Source: Pseudoclavibacter sp. AY1H1
GTDB taxonomy: Bacteria > Actinomycetota > Actinomycetes > Actinomycetales > Microbacteriaceae
Direction of reading: 5' to 3'
Assembly (NCBI RefSeq): GCF_002931055.1
Contig: NZ_PSXX01000017.1
Span: forward strand, 22,349-86,348
DNA: 64,000 bases
Position numbers and translations under genes: made by a program. Positions 44,876 through 54,115 of the stretch are shown here, piece by piece (the first letter of the stretch is position 1; each line of letters opens with the position of its first letter). The notes under the pieces are model-generated. The model searched no databases. It saw nothing but the letters and a program-made list of their open reading frames with translations, and had not been told where the DNA came from.

Positions 44876-45235
44876 ATGGCCGCGCCGTCGAGGCGAGGCT
44901 TCGTGCTGCTCGCGGTGCTCGAGCTCGGCCTGGCGGGCCTGTTCGCCGGGTTCCTCACGGCCGGGCAGTTCTGGCTGGCGCCGGTGGTGCTCGTGGTCGC
45001 CACGCTCGCGGGATGGGCGACCACGAGGTTCCTCGTGCACGTCTCGGCGTGGCTGCGGCGGGTGGTGGTGATCTCGGCGGTGCTCGGGATGCTCGCGCTC
45101 GGGGTATTCGCGAGTCCGGTCGCCGGCATGGGGCTGCTGGCGCTGTTCGCGTTCGCGGGAGGCTGGTTCCTGACGTTCGCGGTGGCGCCGTCGCGCGCCG
45201 TCCGCTGGCGTGCGGTGACGCGGGGTCGCCGCTAG
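44876..45235 (+). CDS. Small membrane protein, hypothetical
   Basis: 119 aa with four hydrophobic segments and a basic C terminus. ATG 44876 has AGGAG seven bases upstream; a longer frame from 44825 lacks one. No family recognised. Its TAG stop lies within a CTAG shared with the stop of the convergent gene. Confidence 0.65.
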   Translation: MAAPSRRGFVLLAVLELGLAGLFAGFLTAGQFWLAPVVLVVATLAGWATTRFLVHVSAWLRRVVVISAVLGMLALGVFASPVAGMGLLALFAFAGGWFLTFAVAPSRAVRWRAVTRGRR

Positions 45236-45744
45236 CTCTTGTAGTGGAGCGCCATGTAGGACCCGCGCAGCAGCTGCACCTCGAGGACAAGCTGCCGGAA
45301 GGTCCAGGCGCGCGGGGGCCGGCAGGTGATGAGCGACATCGGTCCGTCTCGCAGCTCGAGCAGCTCGATGCCCTCGATCTTCAGCTCGGTGTCCGGGCGC
45401 GCCTTCGCGAGCAGCGCGCGAACGCCGTCCTCGTCCATGTGGGTGTCGCGGGGAGCGTCGAACTCGAACGTGAGCTCGTGGATGTCGACGAACAACGAGT
45501 CGGTGTCGTCGAACTCGTCGCGCCGCCCGTCCTCGCGCTGCTCCTCGCGGTACACGTAGCCGAGCACGTCGTCGCCGGCTGGCATCGTGACGATGAGGCC
45601 GCGGCCGGGTTCGAGCTGCTGGCGCAGCGACCGGCAGACGTGGGCGAACGCGAGGTCCTCGACGTCGAGGACGTCGACGGTGATGTCGACGGCTCCGTCG
45701 TCGCCGAGCTCGACGCCGTTGGGGAGGGTGTACGTGTTCGCCAT
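45232..45744 (-). CDS. Hypothetical soluble protein
   Basis: 170 aa, acidic, no membrane segment or signal. Contains a charged middle part (REEQREDGRRDEFDDTDSLF) and a Leu-rich C terminus. I recognise no family. The stop codon overlaps that of the convergent membrane protein. Confidence 0.65.
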   Translation of the reverse strand: MANTYTLPNGVELGDDGAVDITVDVLDVEDLAFAHVCRSLRQQLEPGRGLIVTMPAGDDVLGYVYREEQREDGRRDEFDDTDSLFVDIHELTFEFDAPRDTHMDEDGVRALLAKARPDTELKIEGIELLELRDGPMSLITCRPPRAWTFRQLVLEVQLLRGSYMALHYKS

Positions 45745-45789
45745 GCCGTCAGTCTCCCAGAACGGCGGGGTGCGGATGCGCGCGGCGCG

Positions 45790-47235
45790 TCACGCGCCGC
45801 CGGCGCGCAGCCGCCTGGCTGCCCCGGCGAGCCACAGCTGCACGCCCTCCGACATGATGCGCGGGTCGAGGCCGGAGATGGCGGCGATCTGGTCGAGGCG
45901 GTAGCGCACCGTGTTGCGGTGGGTGCCGAGCCCGTCGGCGACCTGCGCGATCTGGCCGGAGTGGGCGAAGTAGGCGTCGAGGGTGGCGAGCAGCATCGAT
46001 CCGTGCTCGGCGTCGTGGGCTTCGAGCGGCCCGAGCACTTCGGCGGCGAGCTCCAGCACGGGCACGTCGCGGCTCGCGAGCAGCAGCGAGGAGATGGACA
46101 GGCGTGCGGAGGTGGCGACGTCGATGTCCTTCGGCGCGTTACGCAGCGCATCCCGGGCCTCGAAGTAGCTCCAGCGCAGGGCGAGGGAGGCCGGGTAGAG
46201 GTCGCCGATGCCGACCCGCGCTGCGATGCCCGCCGAGCGGGCGAGGCCGATGAACGCCTCGGCCGCGTTCGGCATGCGCGTGCGCTCCGGCGCGATGATG
46301 AGGAGACGGCCCTCGAAGACCGCGGACACCGACGACTGCAGCTCGGCGGGCAGCGGCAGCGCGGTGAGCTCCGCGGTGCGGCGTTCCTCGGTCTCGGCGA
46401 CCAGCACGCGTGCGGCCTGACCCGTGGCCACGCCGAGCGCCGTCAGGCGCCGCTCGGCGTCCTCGACCGTGAACTTGCCGCGGATGAGGTCGTGCAGCAC
46501 GTGCCCAGACGCGTCGCGGGCGGCGCGGACGCGACGCGTGTCCTGGATGAGCTGCAGGCTGAGCAGCGACCGCGCGTAGTTCACGAGGCCCTCGTTGACG
46601 CGGGGGTTGGTGATGTGGAGGGTCGCGCCTGCCGACTGGCCCGTGGAGATGGGGAGCGCATCCCACCCCGTGACGGCCTCGTCGTGCACGTCGAGGCTGC
46701 CGGCGAGCAGCTCGCCGAGGCGGGTCACGGCGACGTGCGAGCTCGTCAGCCTGGCGAGCCTCGCGGCGAGCCCCGTGATGCCGCCGTCGGAGAGCAGCGA
46801 CGTCACCAGCTGCTGCTGCTGGCGGTGCTCGCTCTCGAGGCGCGAGTGCTGCTCGTCGGTGCTCGCCTGCGTGACGACCTTCGTGAGCGCCGCGAACGGC
46901 GTCTCGTAGGCGACCTCGAAGAGCGGGAGCCCGGCCTGCTCGGCCGCCGCTATGAGGGCGGCCGGCACGGTGTCGTGCGTGAAGCCGGTCCCGACGCCGA
47001 GCGCGACCGTGTCCGCCTCGACGAGGGACTCCACGAACGAGCGGTACGCGCGTGTGCCCCGCAGGCGCATCCCGGTCGTGAGCACCAGCTGTCCGCCCGT
47101 GAGGAACGGCTGCGGGTTGAGCAGCTCCGTCGTCGCCACCCACTCGATGCTGGCGCGCAGCGCCTGCGGCTCGCCCGTGTGCAGGGTGAGGCCCAGGGAA
47201 CGGTTCGCGAGGAGCGTGTCGACGGTGGCGAGCAT
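45790..47235 (-). CDS. PucR family transcriptional regulator
   Basis: 481 aa. N-terminal PucR sensory domain (residues about 1-130), a GGDEF-like middle region, and the C-terminal HTH_30 motif (QVADGLGTHRNTVRYRLDQI). Divergent from the GABA aminotransferase gene, which it most likely controls. PucR relatives regulate purine catabolism or GABA and amine use, so a role in the allantoin operon 2 kb away is also possible. Promoter and start codon suggest a leaderless mRNA. Confidence 0.88.
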   Translation of the reverse strand: MLATVDTLLANRSLGLTLHTGEPQALRASIEWVATTELLNPQPFLTGGQLVLTTGMRLRGTRAYRSFVESLVEADTVALGVGTGFTHDTVPAALIAAAEQAGLPLFEVAYETPFAALTKVVTQASTDEQHSRLESEHRQQQQLVTSLLSDGGITGLAARLARLTSSHVAVTRLGELLAGSLDVHDEAVTGWDALPISTGQSAGATLHITNPRVNEGLVNYARSLLSLQLIQDTRRVRAARDASGHVLHDLIRGKFTVEDAERRLTALGVATGQAARVLVAETEERRTAELTALPLPAELQSSVSAVFEGRLLIIAPERTRMPNAAEAFIGLARSAGIAARVGIGDLYPASLALRWSYFEARDALRNAPKDIDVATSARLSISSLLLASRDVPVLELAAEVLGPLEAHDAEHGSMLLATLDAYFAHSGQIAQVADGLGTHRNTVRYRLDQIAAISGLDPRIMSEGVQLWLAGAARRLRAGGA

Positions 47236-47241
47236 GCCCCG

Positions 47242-47270
47242 ATTCTAGACATGCCCTAGACGGATGCACA
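47242..47270 (-). promoter_or_regulatory. Promoter of the PucR regulator
   Basis: Minus-strand -10 TAGAAT (47247-47242) lies six bases before the ATG at 47235, with a weak -35 TGTGCA (47270-47265) at 17-base spacing. No ribosome site is present, so translation is probably leaderless. Confidence 0.5.
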
Positions 47271-47373
47271 GAAGTGGTCGGACCGGTCGTGCGCGTGCCC
47301 ATTCGTCTCGCGGTGCAGAACCGCGTAGCCTTCAAGCCATACCAAGAGGTCGAACCCCGAGGAAGGAAGCACC

Positions 47374-48723
47374 GTGACGGAGTTCCGCATTGCCCAGGAG
47401 CGCAAGCTCGAAGGCGCCATTCCAGGCCCCAAGTCGCAGGCCCTGACTGCGCGTCGTGAGGCGAGCGTCTCCGCATCGCTTGTCCCCGCAGTCCCCGTGT
47501 ACGCGGCTGACGTCGACGGCGCCATCATCCGCGACGTCGACGGCAACCAGTTCGTCGACTTCGGTGCCGGCATCGCCGTCACGAACGTCGGCGCATCCCA
47601 CCCCCGCGTCGTCGCGGCCGTGCAGGAGGCGGCAGCGCACTTCACGCACACCGCGTTCGGCATCACCCCGTACGAGGGCTACGTCGCCGTCGCAGAGAAG
47701 CTCATCGAGATCACGCCCGGCGACCACGCCAAGAAGGCCGTGCTCCTCAACTCCGGCGCGGAAGCCGTCGAGAACGCGGTCAAGATCGCCCGCCACTCGA
47801 CCGGCCGCAACGCCGTCATCGCGTTCGACCACTCGTTCCACGGCCGCACGAACCTCACGATGGCTCTCACCGCGAAGAACATCCCGTACAAGGACGGCTT
47901 CGGCCCGTTCGCGCCCGAGGTCTACCGCGCGCCCATGAGCTACCCCTACCGGGACGGCCTCACGGGCGCCGAGGCGGCAGCGCGCACGATCGACGTCATC
48001 GAGAAGCAGGTCGGCGGCAAGAACGTCGCGGCCATCATCATCGAGCCCATCCAGGGTGAGGGCGGCTTCATCGTCCCCGCCGACGGCTTCCTCCCCGCGC
48101 TCGTCGAGTGGGCCAAGGCCAACGGCGTCGTCTTCATCGCCGACGAGGTCCAGGCCGGCATGTGCCGCACCGGCGCCTGGTTCGCGTCGGAGCACGAGGA
48201 GATCGTGCCCGACCTCGTCACGATCGCCAAGGGCGTCGCGGGCGGCATGCCGCTGTCGGCCGTCGTCGGCCGCGCCGAGATCATGGACAGCGTGCACGTC
48301 GGCGGGCTCGGCGGCACCTACACGGGCAACCCGGTCGCAACGGCCGCCGCGCTCGCCACGATCAGCATCATGGAGGACGAGCAGCTCGCTGCCCGCGCCC
48401 TCGAGATCGAGACGATCGTGAAGACGCGCTTCGAGGCGCTCAGCGCCGAGCTCGGCGAGAACACGATCATCGGCGAGGTCCGCGGTCGCGGCGCCATGCT
48501 GGCGTTCGAGTTCGTCGAGGCCGGCACGGCGACGACCACGAAGAAGCCCCACCCGGCCGCCGTCAAGGCGATCGTCGCGGATGCGCTCGGCCAGGGCGTC
48601 GTGCTGCTCTCCTGCGGCACCTACGGCAACGTCGTGCGCCTCCTCCCGCCGCTCACCATCACGGACGAGCTGCTGAACGACGGCCTCGACGTGCTCGAGG
48701 CGGCTATCCGCGCTCAGGCGTAG
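47374..48723 (+). CDS. gabT: 4-aminobutyrate aminotransferase
   Basis: 449 aa, class III PLP aminotransferase converting GABA to succinate semialdehyde. The PLP site is intact: FIADEVQAGMCRTG and the Schiff-base Lys in LVTIAKGVAGGMPL. GTG start with GGAAGGA upstream. Divergent from a PucR regulator. It would act after the putrescine oxidase at 60 kb, although a dehydrogenase linking the two is not in the window. Confidence 0.92.
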   Translation: MTEFRIAQERKLEGAIPGPKSQALTARREASVSASLVPAVPVYAADVDGAIIRDVDGNQFVDFGAGIAVTNVGASHPRVVAAVQEAAAHFTHTAFGITPYEGYVAVAEKLIEITPGDHAKKAVLLNSGAEAVENAVKIARHSTGRNAVIAFDHSFHGRTNLTMALTAKNIPYKDGFGPFAPEVYRAPMSYPYRDGLTGAEAAARTIDVIEKQVGGKNVAAIIIEPIQGEGGFIVPADGFLPALVEWAKANGVVFIADEVQAGMCRTGAWFASEHEEIVPDLVTIAKGVAGGMPLSAVVGRAEIMDSVHVGGLGGTYTGNPVATAAALATISIMEDEQLAARALEIETIVKTRFEALSAELGENTIIGEVRGRGAMLAFEFVEAGTATTTKKPHPAAVKAIVADALGQGVVLLSCGTYGNVVRLLPPLTITDELLNDGLDVLEAAIRAQA

Positions 48724-48730
48724 AACGCCC

Positions 48731-48822
48731 GCGCCCGTCTCGGGCGCGCATCAAGCCGCCGGGGAGACCCCGGCAACAGAATCTCGACGCCCCGGCACAT
48801 TCCGCGCCGCCGGGGCGTCGAG
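48731..48822. terminator. Three consecutive hairpins after gabT
   Basis: GCGCCCG/CGGGCGC (48731-48747), GCCGGGG/CCCCGGC (48758-48774) and a 14-bp stem (48783-48796 with 48809-48822) followed by GTATTT. The third is the best terminator candidate for gabT. Confidence 0.6.
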
Positions 48823-48881
48823 GTATTTCCGGAGGCAGCTCCTCGCCGCCGCCCTGGCGCCCCGGGCGCAGACCCCCAACA

Positions 48882-48945
48882 ACACAGACCTCGGGCAGAT
48901 GCAGCTTCATCGCGAGACGAAGCTGCATCTGCCCGAGGTCTGTGT
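48882..48945. terminator. Long perfect dyad between gabT and TauE gene
   Basis: Perfect 27-base inverted arms (48882-48908 and 48919-48945) with a 10-base loop, between convergent genes. It shares CAGACCT-N8-TGCA at the same spacing with the dyad at 16309-16370. No T tract. Confidence 0.6.
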
Positions 48946-49007
48946 CGGGACGCGTGTCTGTGCCGGGGACGCGTGTCAGCGCCTGCCGGGTGGCTGCGCC
49001 GGGCGGG

Positions 49008-49820
49008 TCAGGCGGCGGGGGTCTGCTTCGCCTTGCGCTGCGCCTTGATGGTCTTGTACGCGTTCTGCCCGGCGATGAACAGCAGGTACGCGCCGAAGAG
49101 GATGCTGCCGACCATCGGGTCGATGAGCACGGCGCACCACACGCCGAGGAGGCTCGTGAGCGCGGCCGTCAGCCCGATCGCGGCGGCCGCCTTCAGGTCG
49201 ACGTTGCGGCGCCGGGAGTTGCCGATCGTGCCCGTGATGGTGGTGGGGATCATGACGAGGAGGCTCGTGCCCTTCGCCTCGAGGTCGCTCGAGCCGAACA
49301 GCAGCATGAGCGCAGGCACGAGGATGACACCGCCGCCGACGCCGATGAGCCCCGAGATGATGCCGGTGACGAGGCCGAGGGCGACGAGCATGAGTGCCGT
49401 GAGCGCCGTCATGGTGACCTCGGCGTCGCGGCTCGGCACGGCGAGGAAGAGGGAGACGGCGACGCCGAGCAGGAACACGATGAACATCCACCGGAGCACG
49501 ATGAGCGGCAGCTTGTTGAGGAGCCACGATCCGATCCAGGCGCCGGCGATGGCGCCGACGATGAGGATGAGGCCCGCGAGCCAGTTCACGGAGCCGGTCA
49601 GGACGTAGCCGACGACGCCGACGATGGCGGGCGGGATGATCGCGGCCAGCGACGTGCCAGCGGCGAGGCGCTGGTCGAACGCGAGCATGGCCGTCAGCGC
49701 GGGCACGATGATGGTGCCGCCGCCGACGCCGAGGAACCCGGAGAGGAAGCCTGCCGCGAGGCCGATCGAGATGAGCACTATCCAGTCGCGGCGGGTCCTG
49801 GTGGTGGCGGGCGTGGTCAT
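49008..49820 (-). CDS. TauE/SafE family membrane exporter
   Basis: 270 aa, eight hydrophobic segments in two repeats, each with the family glycine-rich block (GFLGVGGGTIIVPAL and GLIGVGGGVILVPAL). TauE/SafE proteins are proposed to move small organic anions. It is the last gene of the allantoin operon, seven bases after the amidohydrolase, so an anion from that pathway such as oxalate or glyoxylate derivative is a plausible cargo (inference). Confidence 0.88.
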   Translation of the reverse strand: MTTPATTRTRRDWIVLISIGLAAGFLSGFLGVGGGTIIVPALTAMLAFDQRLAAGTSLAAIIPPAIVGVVGYVLTGSVNWLAGLILIVGAIAGAWIGSWLLNKLPLIVLRWMFIVFLLGVAVSLFLAVPSRDAEVTMTALTALMLVALGLVTGIISGLIGVGGGVILVPALMLLFGSSDLEAKGTSLLVMIPTTITGTIGNSRRRNVDLKAAAAIGLTAALTSLLGVWCAVLIDPMVGSILFGAYLLFIAGQNAYKTIKAQRKAKQTPAA

Positions 49821-49827
49821 GGAGCTC

Positions 49828-51186
49828 CTAGGTTCTGCGGTGTTCTGCGCCGAGGTGGGCGACGGCTTCCGCGAGGGCGCGGATGCCGAGGGCGACGTCG
49901 CCGAGCGATACTGCTTCGTCTGGGTGGTGGCTGACGCCGTCTGGGTTGCGCATGAAGAGCATCCCCACGTCGGTGATGGCGCCGATGGCCATGCCGTCGT
50001 GTCCGGCTGGGCTGAACAGGGTCGTCGGGTCTTCGGGCCGGCCCGAGCCGAGGATACTCCCGTCCACGGCGCTGCCCGGCACGAGCGTGGAGCGGATGCC
50101 TTCGCCGACGACGTCCTGCAGCAGCGGCGCGCAGAACAGGGCTGGGGCGTTGTGCACTTCGCGGGTGTGCCAGCGCAGGCGCCTGCGGCCCATGATGTCG
50201 TCGAGCTCGCGGGAGATCTGGTCCCACACGCGGTCGCGTTCGCCGTCGAATTCTCCGCGCAGGTCGAGGCTGAACCTCGCCTCGCCCGGAACGATGTTCA
50301 TCGCGCCGGGGAACGCCTCGAACTGGCCGACGGTGCCGATGATGTGGTGCTGGGTGGAGCAGATGCGCTCGACGGCGAGGGCCGCCTCGCTCGCGCCGAG
50401 GAGCGCGTCGCGGCGCATGTCGTACGGGGTGCCGCCGGCGTGCCTGGCCTCGCCCTCGACGACGAGCTGGAAGCGACGAGCGGAGGCGATGGAGGAGACG
50501 ACGGCGAGCGGTTCGCCGCGGGCGTGCAGCTCGGGCCCCTGCTCGATGTGCGCTTCGAGGTAGCCGACGAGCTCGCTCGGCCTGCGGGCGGCTTCCGAGA
50601 CGCGGCCGGGGTCGAGGCCGAACTCGAGGGCGGCTTCGCGCAGGGTGGTGCCGTCTGGGTCCTCGAGCTCCCACCAGGCGTCGTCCCACGTGCCGGCGAC
50701 GGCGGAGGAGCCGAGGAGCGCCTTGCCGAAGCGCGCGCCTTCCTCGTCCGAGAACGCGGCGACCTCGAGCCCGAAGTCGAACGGGGAGCGGGCGGGGGCA
50801 TCCACCCCACTCGTGTCGTCGTCGCGGCGCTGGAGCAGGCGCACGACCTCGATGGCCATGAGCACGCCGACGATGCCGTCGTAGCGGCCGGCGTCGACGA
50901 CCGTGTCGAGGTGCGAGCCGAGCATGAGCACGGGCGCCTCCGGGTCCGCCGCGGGGAGGAGGCCGAGCTGGTTGCCTGCCGCATCCTGCCTGGTCTGCAG
51001 GCCGGCCTCGCGCATCCACTCGGCGGCCAGCCGGTTGACGCGCGCGTGCTCGGGGGAGAGATGCACGCGGGTGATGGCGCCTGGGGTGGAGGTGATGCGG
51101 GCGAGCTCGTCGCAGCGCGCCATGACGCGGCGGGCGGCGAGCTCGAAGACGGTGGGATCTAGGGCGCCCAGTCGCGCGGCCGTCAT
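49828..51186 (-). CDS. allC: Allantoate amidohydrolase-type M20 Zn-dependent hydrolase
   Basis: 452 aa. Metal ligands of the M20/AllC group are present: His and Asp in LGSHLDTVVDAGRYDG, the Glu pair in FSDEEGARFG, HIEQGPEL, and the C-terminal His in GVSHHPDEAVS. In this operon it should remove ammonia and CO2 from allantoate to give ureidoglycine. Beta-ureidopropionase or N-carbamoyl-amino acid hydrolase activity is the alternative. ATGA overlap with the aminotransferase gene. Confidence 0.87.
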   Translation of the reverse strand: MTAARLGALDPTVFELAARRVMARCDELARITSTPGAITRVHLSPEHARVNRLAAEWMREAGLQTRQDAAGNQLGLLPAADPEAPVLMLGSHLDTVVDAGRYDGIVGVLMAIEVVRLLQRRDDDTSGVDAPARSPFDFGLEVAAFSDEEGARFGKALLGSSAVAGTWDDAWWELEDPDGTTLREAALEFGLDPGRVSEAARRPSELVGYLEAHIEQGPELHARGEPLAVVSSIASARRFQLVVEGEARHAGGTPYDMRRDALLGASEAALAVERICSTQHHIIGTVGQFEAFPGAMNIVPGEARFSLDLRGEFDGERDRVWDQISRELDDIMGRRRLRWHTREVHNAPALFCAPLLQDVVGEGIRSTLVPGSAVDGSILGSGRPEDPTTLFSPAGHDGMAIGAITDVGMLFMRNPDGVSHHPDEAVSLGDVALGIRALAEAVAHLGAEHRRT

Positions 51187-52454
51187 TCGGCGGCTCCCCG
51201 GGGGCTGTCGGCTGCGCGGAAGACGTCGGCGGCGGCCTCGACTCCACCGCCGGTCGGCACGAATGCGCCGTATCGGCGGAGCACGGCCTCGAGCGCCGCG
51301 AGGGTCGTGAGCACGGTGTCCTTGCGGGCGTTGTAGCCCATCGTGCCGAGGCGCCACACCTTGCCGTGCAGCGGGCCGAAGGAGGTGCCGATCTCGATGC
51401 CGAAGTCGTCGAGTAGGTCCTGCCTTGCCGTATCGCCGGGGACGCCGTCCGGGATGACGACGGCGACGACGTTGTTCATCTTGTGCGCGATGTCGCCGAA
51501 GACCTCGAGCCCGAGCGCCTGGACGCCGGCGAGCATCGCGGCACCGGCGACACGGTGGCGTTCGATGACGGCGTCCCGGCCCTCGCGCAGCAGGACGGCC
51601 GCGCACTCCCGCGCCGCGTAGAGCATGGAGGTGGCTTCCGTGTGGTGGTTCAGGCGTCTCGGCCCCCAGTAGTCGAGGATCATGCCGAGGTCGAAGTAGT
51701 TGGAGCGGATGAAGTCGCTCGCGGACTCGTCGCCCGTCTCGCGGATGCCAGCCTCGACCCGGCTGCGGGAGCGGATGACCTCGACGGCACGCTCGGAGAG
51801 GGTGATGGGTGCCGAGCCGCTCGGGCCGCCGAGACACTTCTGCAGGCCGGCGGTCGCGGCGTCGAGGCCCCAGGCGTCGGCGAGAAACTCGTTGCCGCCG
51901 ATGGACGCCGTCGCGTCGGCGTAGAAGAGCACGCCGTGCTTCGCGCAGATGGCGCCGACCTCGTCGAGGGGCTGGTTCATGGTGGTGGAGGTGTCGCCCT
52001 GGACGAGGGCGAGGAGGGTCGGCTTGACGCGGACGATGGCCTCCTCGATCTGCGAGACGGGGACGACCTGCCCCCACGGCACCTCGATGGTGTGCACCTC
52101 GGCGAGGGCGCGCTCCGCGATCTCGGCGAGGAGGTGGCCGAACCGACCGAAGACGGGGACGAGCACACGGTCGCCTGGCCGGATGAGAGAGACGAGCGCC
52201 GCCTCGATGCCGGAGCGGGAGGTGCCGTCGACGAGCACGGTCGCGGTGTTCTCGGTCGCCCACACCTGCCGGTACAGCTCCTGCGTCTCGTTCATGGCCT
52301 GCGTCATGAACGGGTCGTACTGGCCGACGAGGGTGCTCGACATGGCGCGGAGCACGCTCGGGTACGCCGAGATGGGGCCGGGCCCCATGAGGAGGCGGGC
52401 TGGCGGTTCGATGGGGAGGATCGCGGTCATCTGCTTCATTCTCTCGGTGCTCAC
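51183..52454 (-). CDS. pucG: (S)-ureidoglycine-glyoxylate aminotransferase-type PLP enzyme
   Basis: 423 aa of the alanine-glyoxylate aminotransferase family, close to PucG in length and start (PARLLMGPGPISAYPSVL). The PLP lysine is in AGLQKCLGGPSGSAP. In purine breakdown this enzyme passes the amino group of ureidoglycine to glyoxylate, giving oxalurate and glycine. GTG 52454 overlaps the preceding stop (GTGA), like other junctions here; ATG at 52439 or 52430 are alternatives. Confidence 0.85.
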   Translation of the reverse strand: MSTERMKQMTAILPIEPPARLLMGPGPISAYPSVLRAMSSTLVGQYDPFMTQAMNETQELYRQVWATENTATVLVDGTSRSGIEAALVSLIRPGDRVLVPVFGRFGHLLAEIAERALAEVHTIEVPWGQVVPVSQIEEAIVRVKPTLLALVQGDTSTTMNQPLDEVGAICAKHGVLFYADATASIGGNEFLADAWGLDAATAGLQKCLGGPSGSAPITLSERAVEVIRSRSRVEAGIRETGDESASDFIRSNYFDLGMILDYWGPRRLNHHTEATSMLYAARECAAVLLREGRDAVIERHRVAGAAMLAGVQALGLEVFGDIAHKMNNVVAVVIPDGVPGDTARQDLLDDFGIEIGTSFGPLHGKVWRLGTMGYNARKDTVLTTLAALEAVLRRYGAFVPTGGGVEAAADVFRAADSPRGAAE

Positions 52455-54115
52455 GCGCTCGTCGTGGCGCGGCTGGTGGCTCTCGGGGTGGGGGCTGCGG
52501 CGGATGCGATTCGGCGGCCGAGTCGGACGAGCGCCAGGTCGGAGCCCGCTCGCGACACGAAGCAGACGCCGACGGGCGCGGCCTGCGCGCTGCTCGTGGT
52601 CGGCACGCTGAGGAGCGGCGCTGAGAGCGCGGGCAGCCCGGCGACGGCGGCCGGGGTGGTCATGCGCAGCGTCGCGGTGCGGATGGCGTCGATGCTCGAT
52701 GCATCCGCGGCTCGGCTCGGCGCTGCCCCCGGGGCGGTGGGGAAGAGGAGCACGGCATCGCGGACGAGTCGCTCGAGGCGGGCGCTGAGGGGAGCGAGGG
52801 CGTCGCGGGCCGCCTGCTCCTGCGCCTCGGTGATCTGCGAGGCGGCGAGGAACCGGGCAGCGACGGCGGGGCCCGTGGCGCCGGGGTGCGCTTCCAGCCA
52901 TGGGCGGTTGTTGCGCCAGGCCTCAGCGCCCTGCACGATCCGGAACGGCTCCTGGTAGCTCGCGAGCTCGCCGATCGAGGCCCGCTCGACCGGCGCAGCC
53001 ACGGCTCCGCGCTCCTCCAGCTCGCGCAGGAACGCCTCGAAGGCGGACACGGTCTCTGGAGAGGCGGCCGCCAGCACCTCGGCCGGCACGACGAGGCGGC
53101 CGGGGAGGTCCTCGCCGCGCTGCCCCGCCGCGCTCGCGGTGGACTCGGAGCTGTCGTAGGAGAGGCACCAGTCGGCGACCCGCTGCAGGGTCTCGCCGTC
53201 GCGCGTGAGCCACCCGACGGTGTCGAACGACTGCGCGAGCGGCAGGAGGCCCTGACGTGGCACGAGGTCGTGTGTCGTGCGCAGGCCCCACAGCCCCTGA
53301 TAGGAGGCGGGGATGCGCACCGATCCGGCGGTGTCGGTCGCGAGGCCGATGTCGGCCTGGCCGTTGGCGACGGCGGATGCGGGCCCGCTCGAGGAGCCGC
53401 CGGGGAGGGCACCGGGCACGGCGGCGTTCGGGGGAGTCCCGAAGTGGGCGTTGTCGCCGGCGATCGAGTACGCGAACTCGTCGGTGCGGGCGATGCCGCG
53501 CAGGGAGGCGCCGCCGCGCAGCAGATCCCTGACGGCGGGCGCGGTCCTCGTCTCGGCCTTCGCGGAGTCGAGGTAGCTGGGGTTGCCTGCGCCGATGCGG
53601 TAGCCGCGAATCGCGAAGAGGTCCTTCACGGCGACGGTGAGCCCTTCGAGGGGCCCCTCCCACGCGCCTTGGAAGAGCGGGTCGCCGACGGTGCGCCAGA
53701 TCGAGCGGTCGAAGGCGCGGGGCCTCGGGGTCACGTGCGCGGCCGTGATGCGCCAGCCCTGCGGCAGCTGCTGCCAGAGCTGCGTCTGCAGTCCGAGCCC
53801 GCCGGTGGCGAAGCGCGAGGTGGAGACGAGCAGCGCGACGCCGTCGGCCAGAGCCCGGTACTCGATGCGCTCGATGGTGCGCTTCGCGACGCCGCCGCGC
53901 TGGGCACGGAACTCGCTGATCTGCTCGTGGCCGACCAGCAGGCCGCTGTCGTCGCCGCGAAGCGTCGCGTCTCCCGGCGCGAACCAGGCGTCGAGCTCGT
54001 CGAGGTCGTTGCTCTGCACGGCCCGCTCGTAGGCTTCGAAGGCGGCGAGCAGCGCGGCGGGTGGGGTCCCGTCCGCGAGCGTCGTCTCTGGGGCGTTCTG
54101 CTCGACTGAGGTCAC
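52451..54115 (-). CDS. Amidase with N-terminal AtzH/HpxZ-like (DUF3225) domain
   Basis: 554 aa fusion. Residues of about 15-135 are a SnoaL-like AtzH/HpxZ domain (FEAYERAVQSNDLDELDAWF; FRAQRGGVAKRTIERIEYRAL). The rest is an amidase-signature enzyme with the Ser-Ser-Lys triad: Lys in AVKDLFAIRG, Ser in PGGSSSGPASAVA and Ser in TDTAGSVRIPAS. In Klebsiella purine use these parts are separate genes (hpxZ, hpxY). The likely substrate is oxalurate or a related carbamoyl acid (inference). GTG start overlaps the previous stop. Confidence 0.85.
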   Translation of the reverse strand: MTSVEQNAPETTLADGTPPAALLAAFEAYERAVQSNDLDELDAWFAPGDATLRGDDSGLLVGHEQISEFRAQRGGVAKRTIERIEYRALADGVALLVSTSRFATGGLGLQTQLWQQLPQGWRITAAHVTPRPRAFDRSIWRTVGDPLFQGAWEGPLEGLTVAVKDLFAIRGYRIGAGNPSYLDSAKAETRTAPAVRDLLRGGASLRGIARTDEFAYSIAGDNAHFGTPPNAAVPGALPGGSSSGPASAVANGQADIGLATDTAGSVRIPASYQGLWGLRTTHDLVPRQGLLPLAQSFDTVGWLTRDGETLQRVADWCLSYDSSESTASAAGQRGEDLPGRLVVPAEVLAAASPETVSAFEAFLRELEERGAVAAPVERASIGELASYQEPFRIVQGAEAWRNNRPWLEAHPGATGPAVAARFLAASQITEAQEQAARDALAPLSARLERLVRDAVLLFPTAPGAAPSRAADASSIDAIRTATLRMTTPAAVAGLPALSAPLLSVPTTSSAQAAPVGVCFVSRAGSDLALVRLGRRIASAAAPTPRATSRATTSA

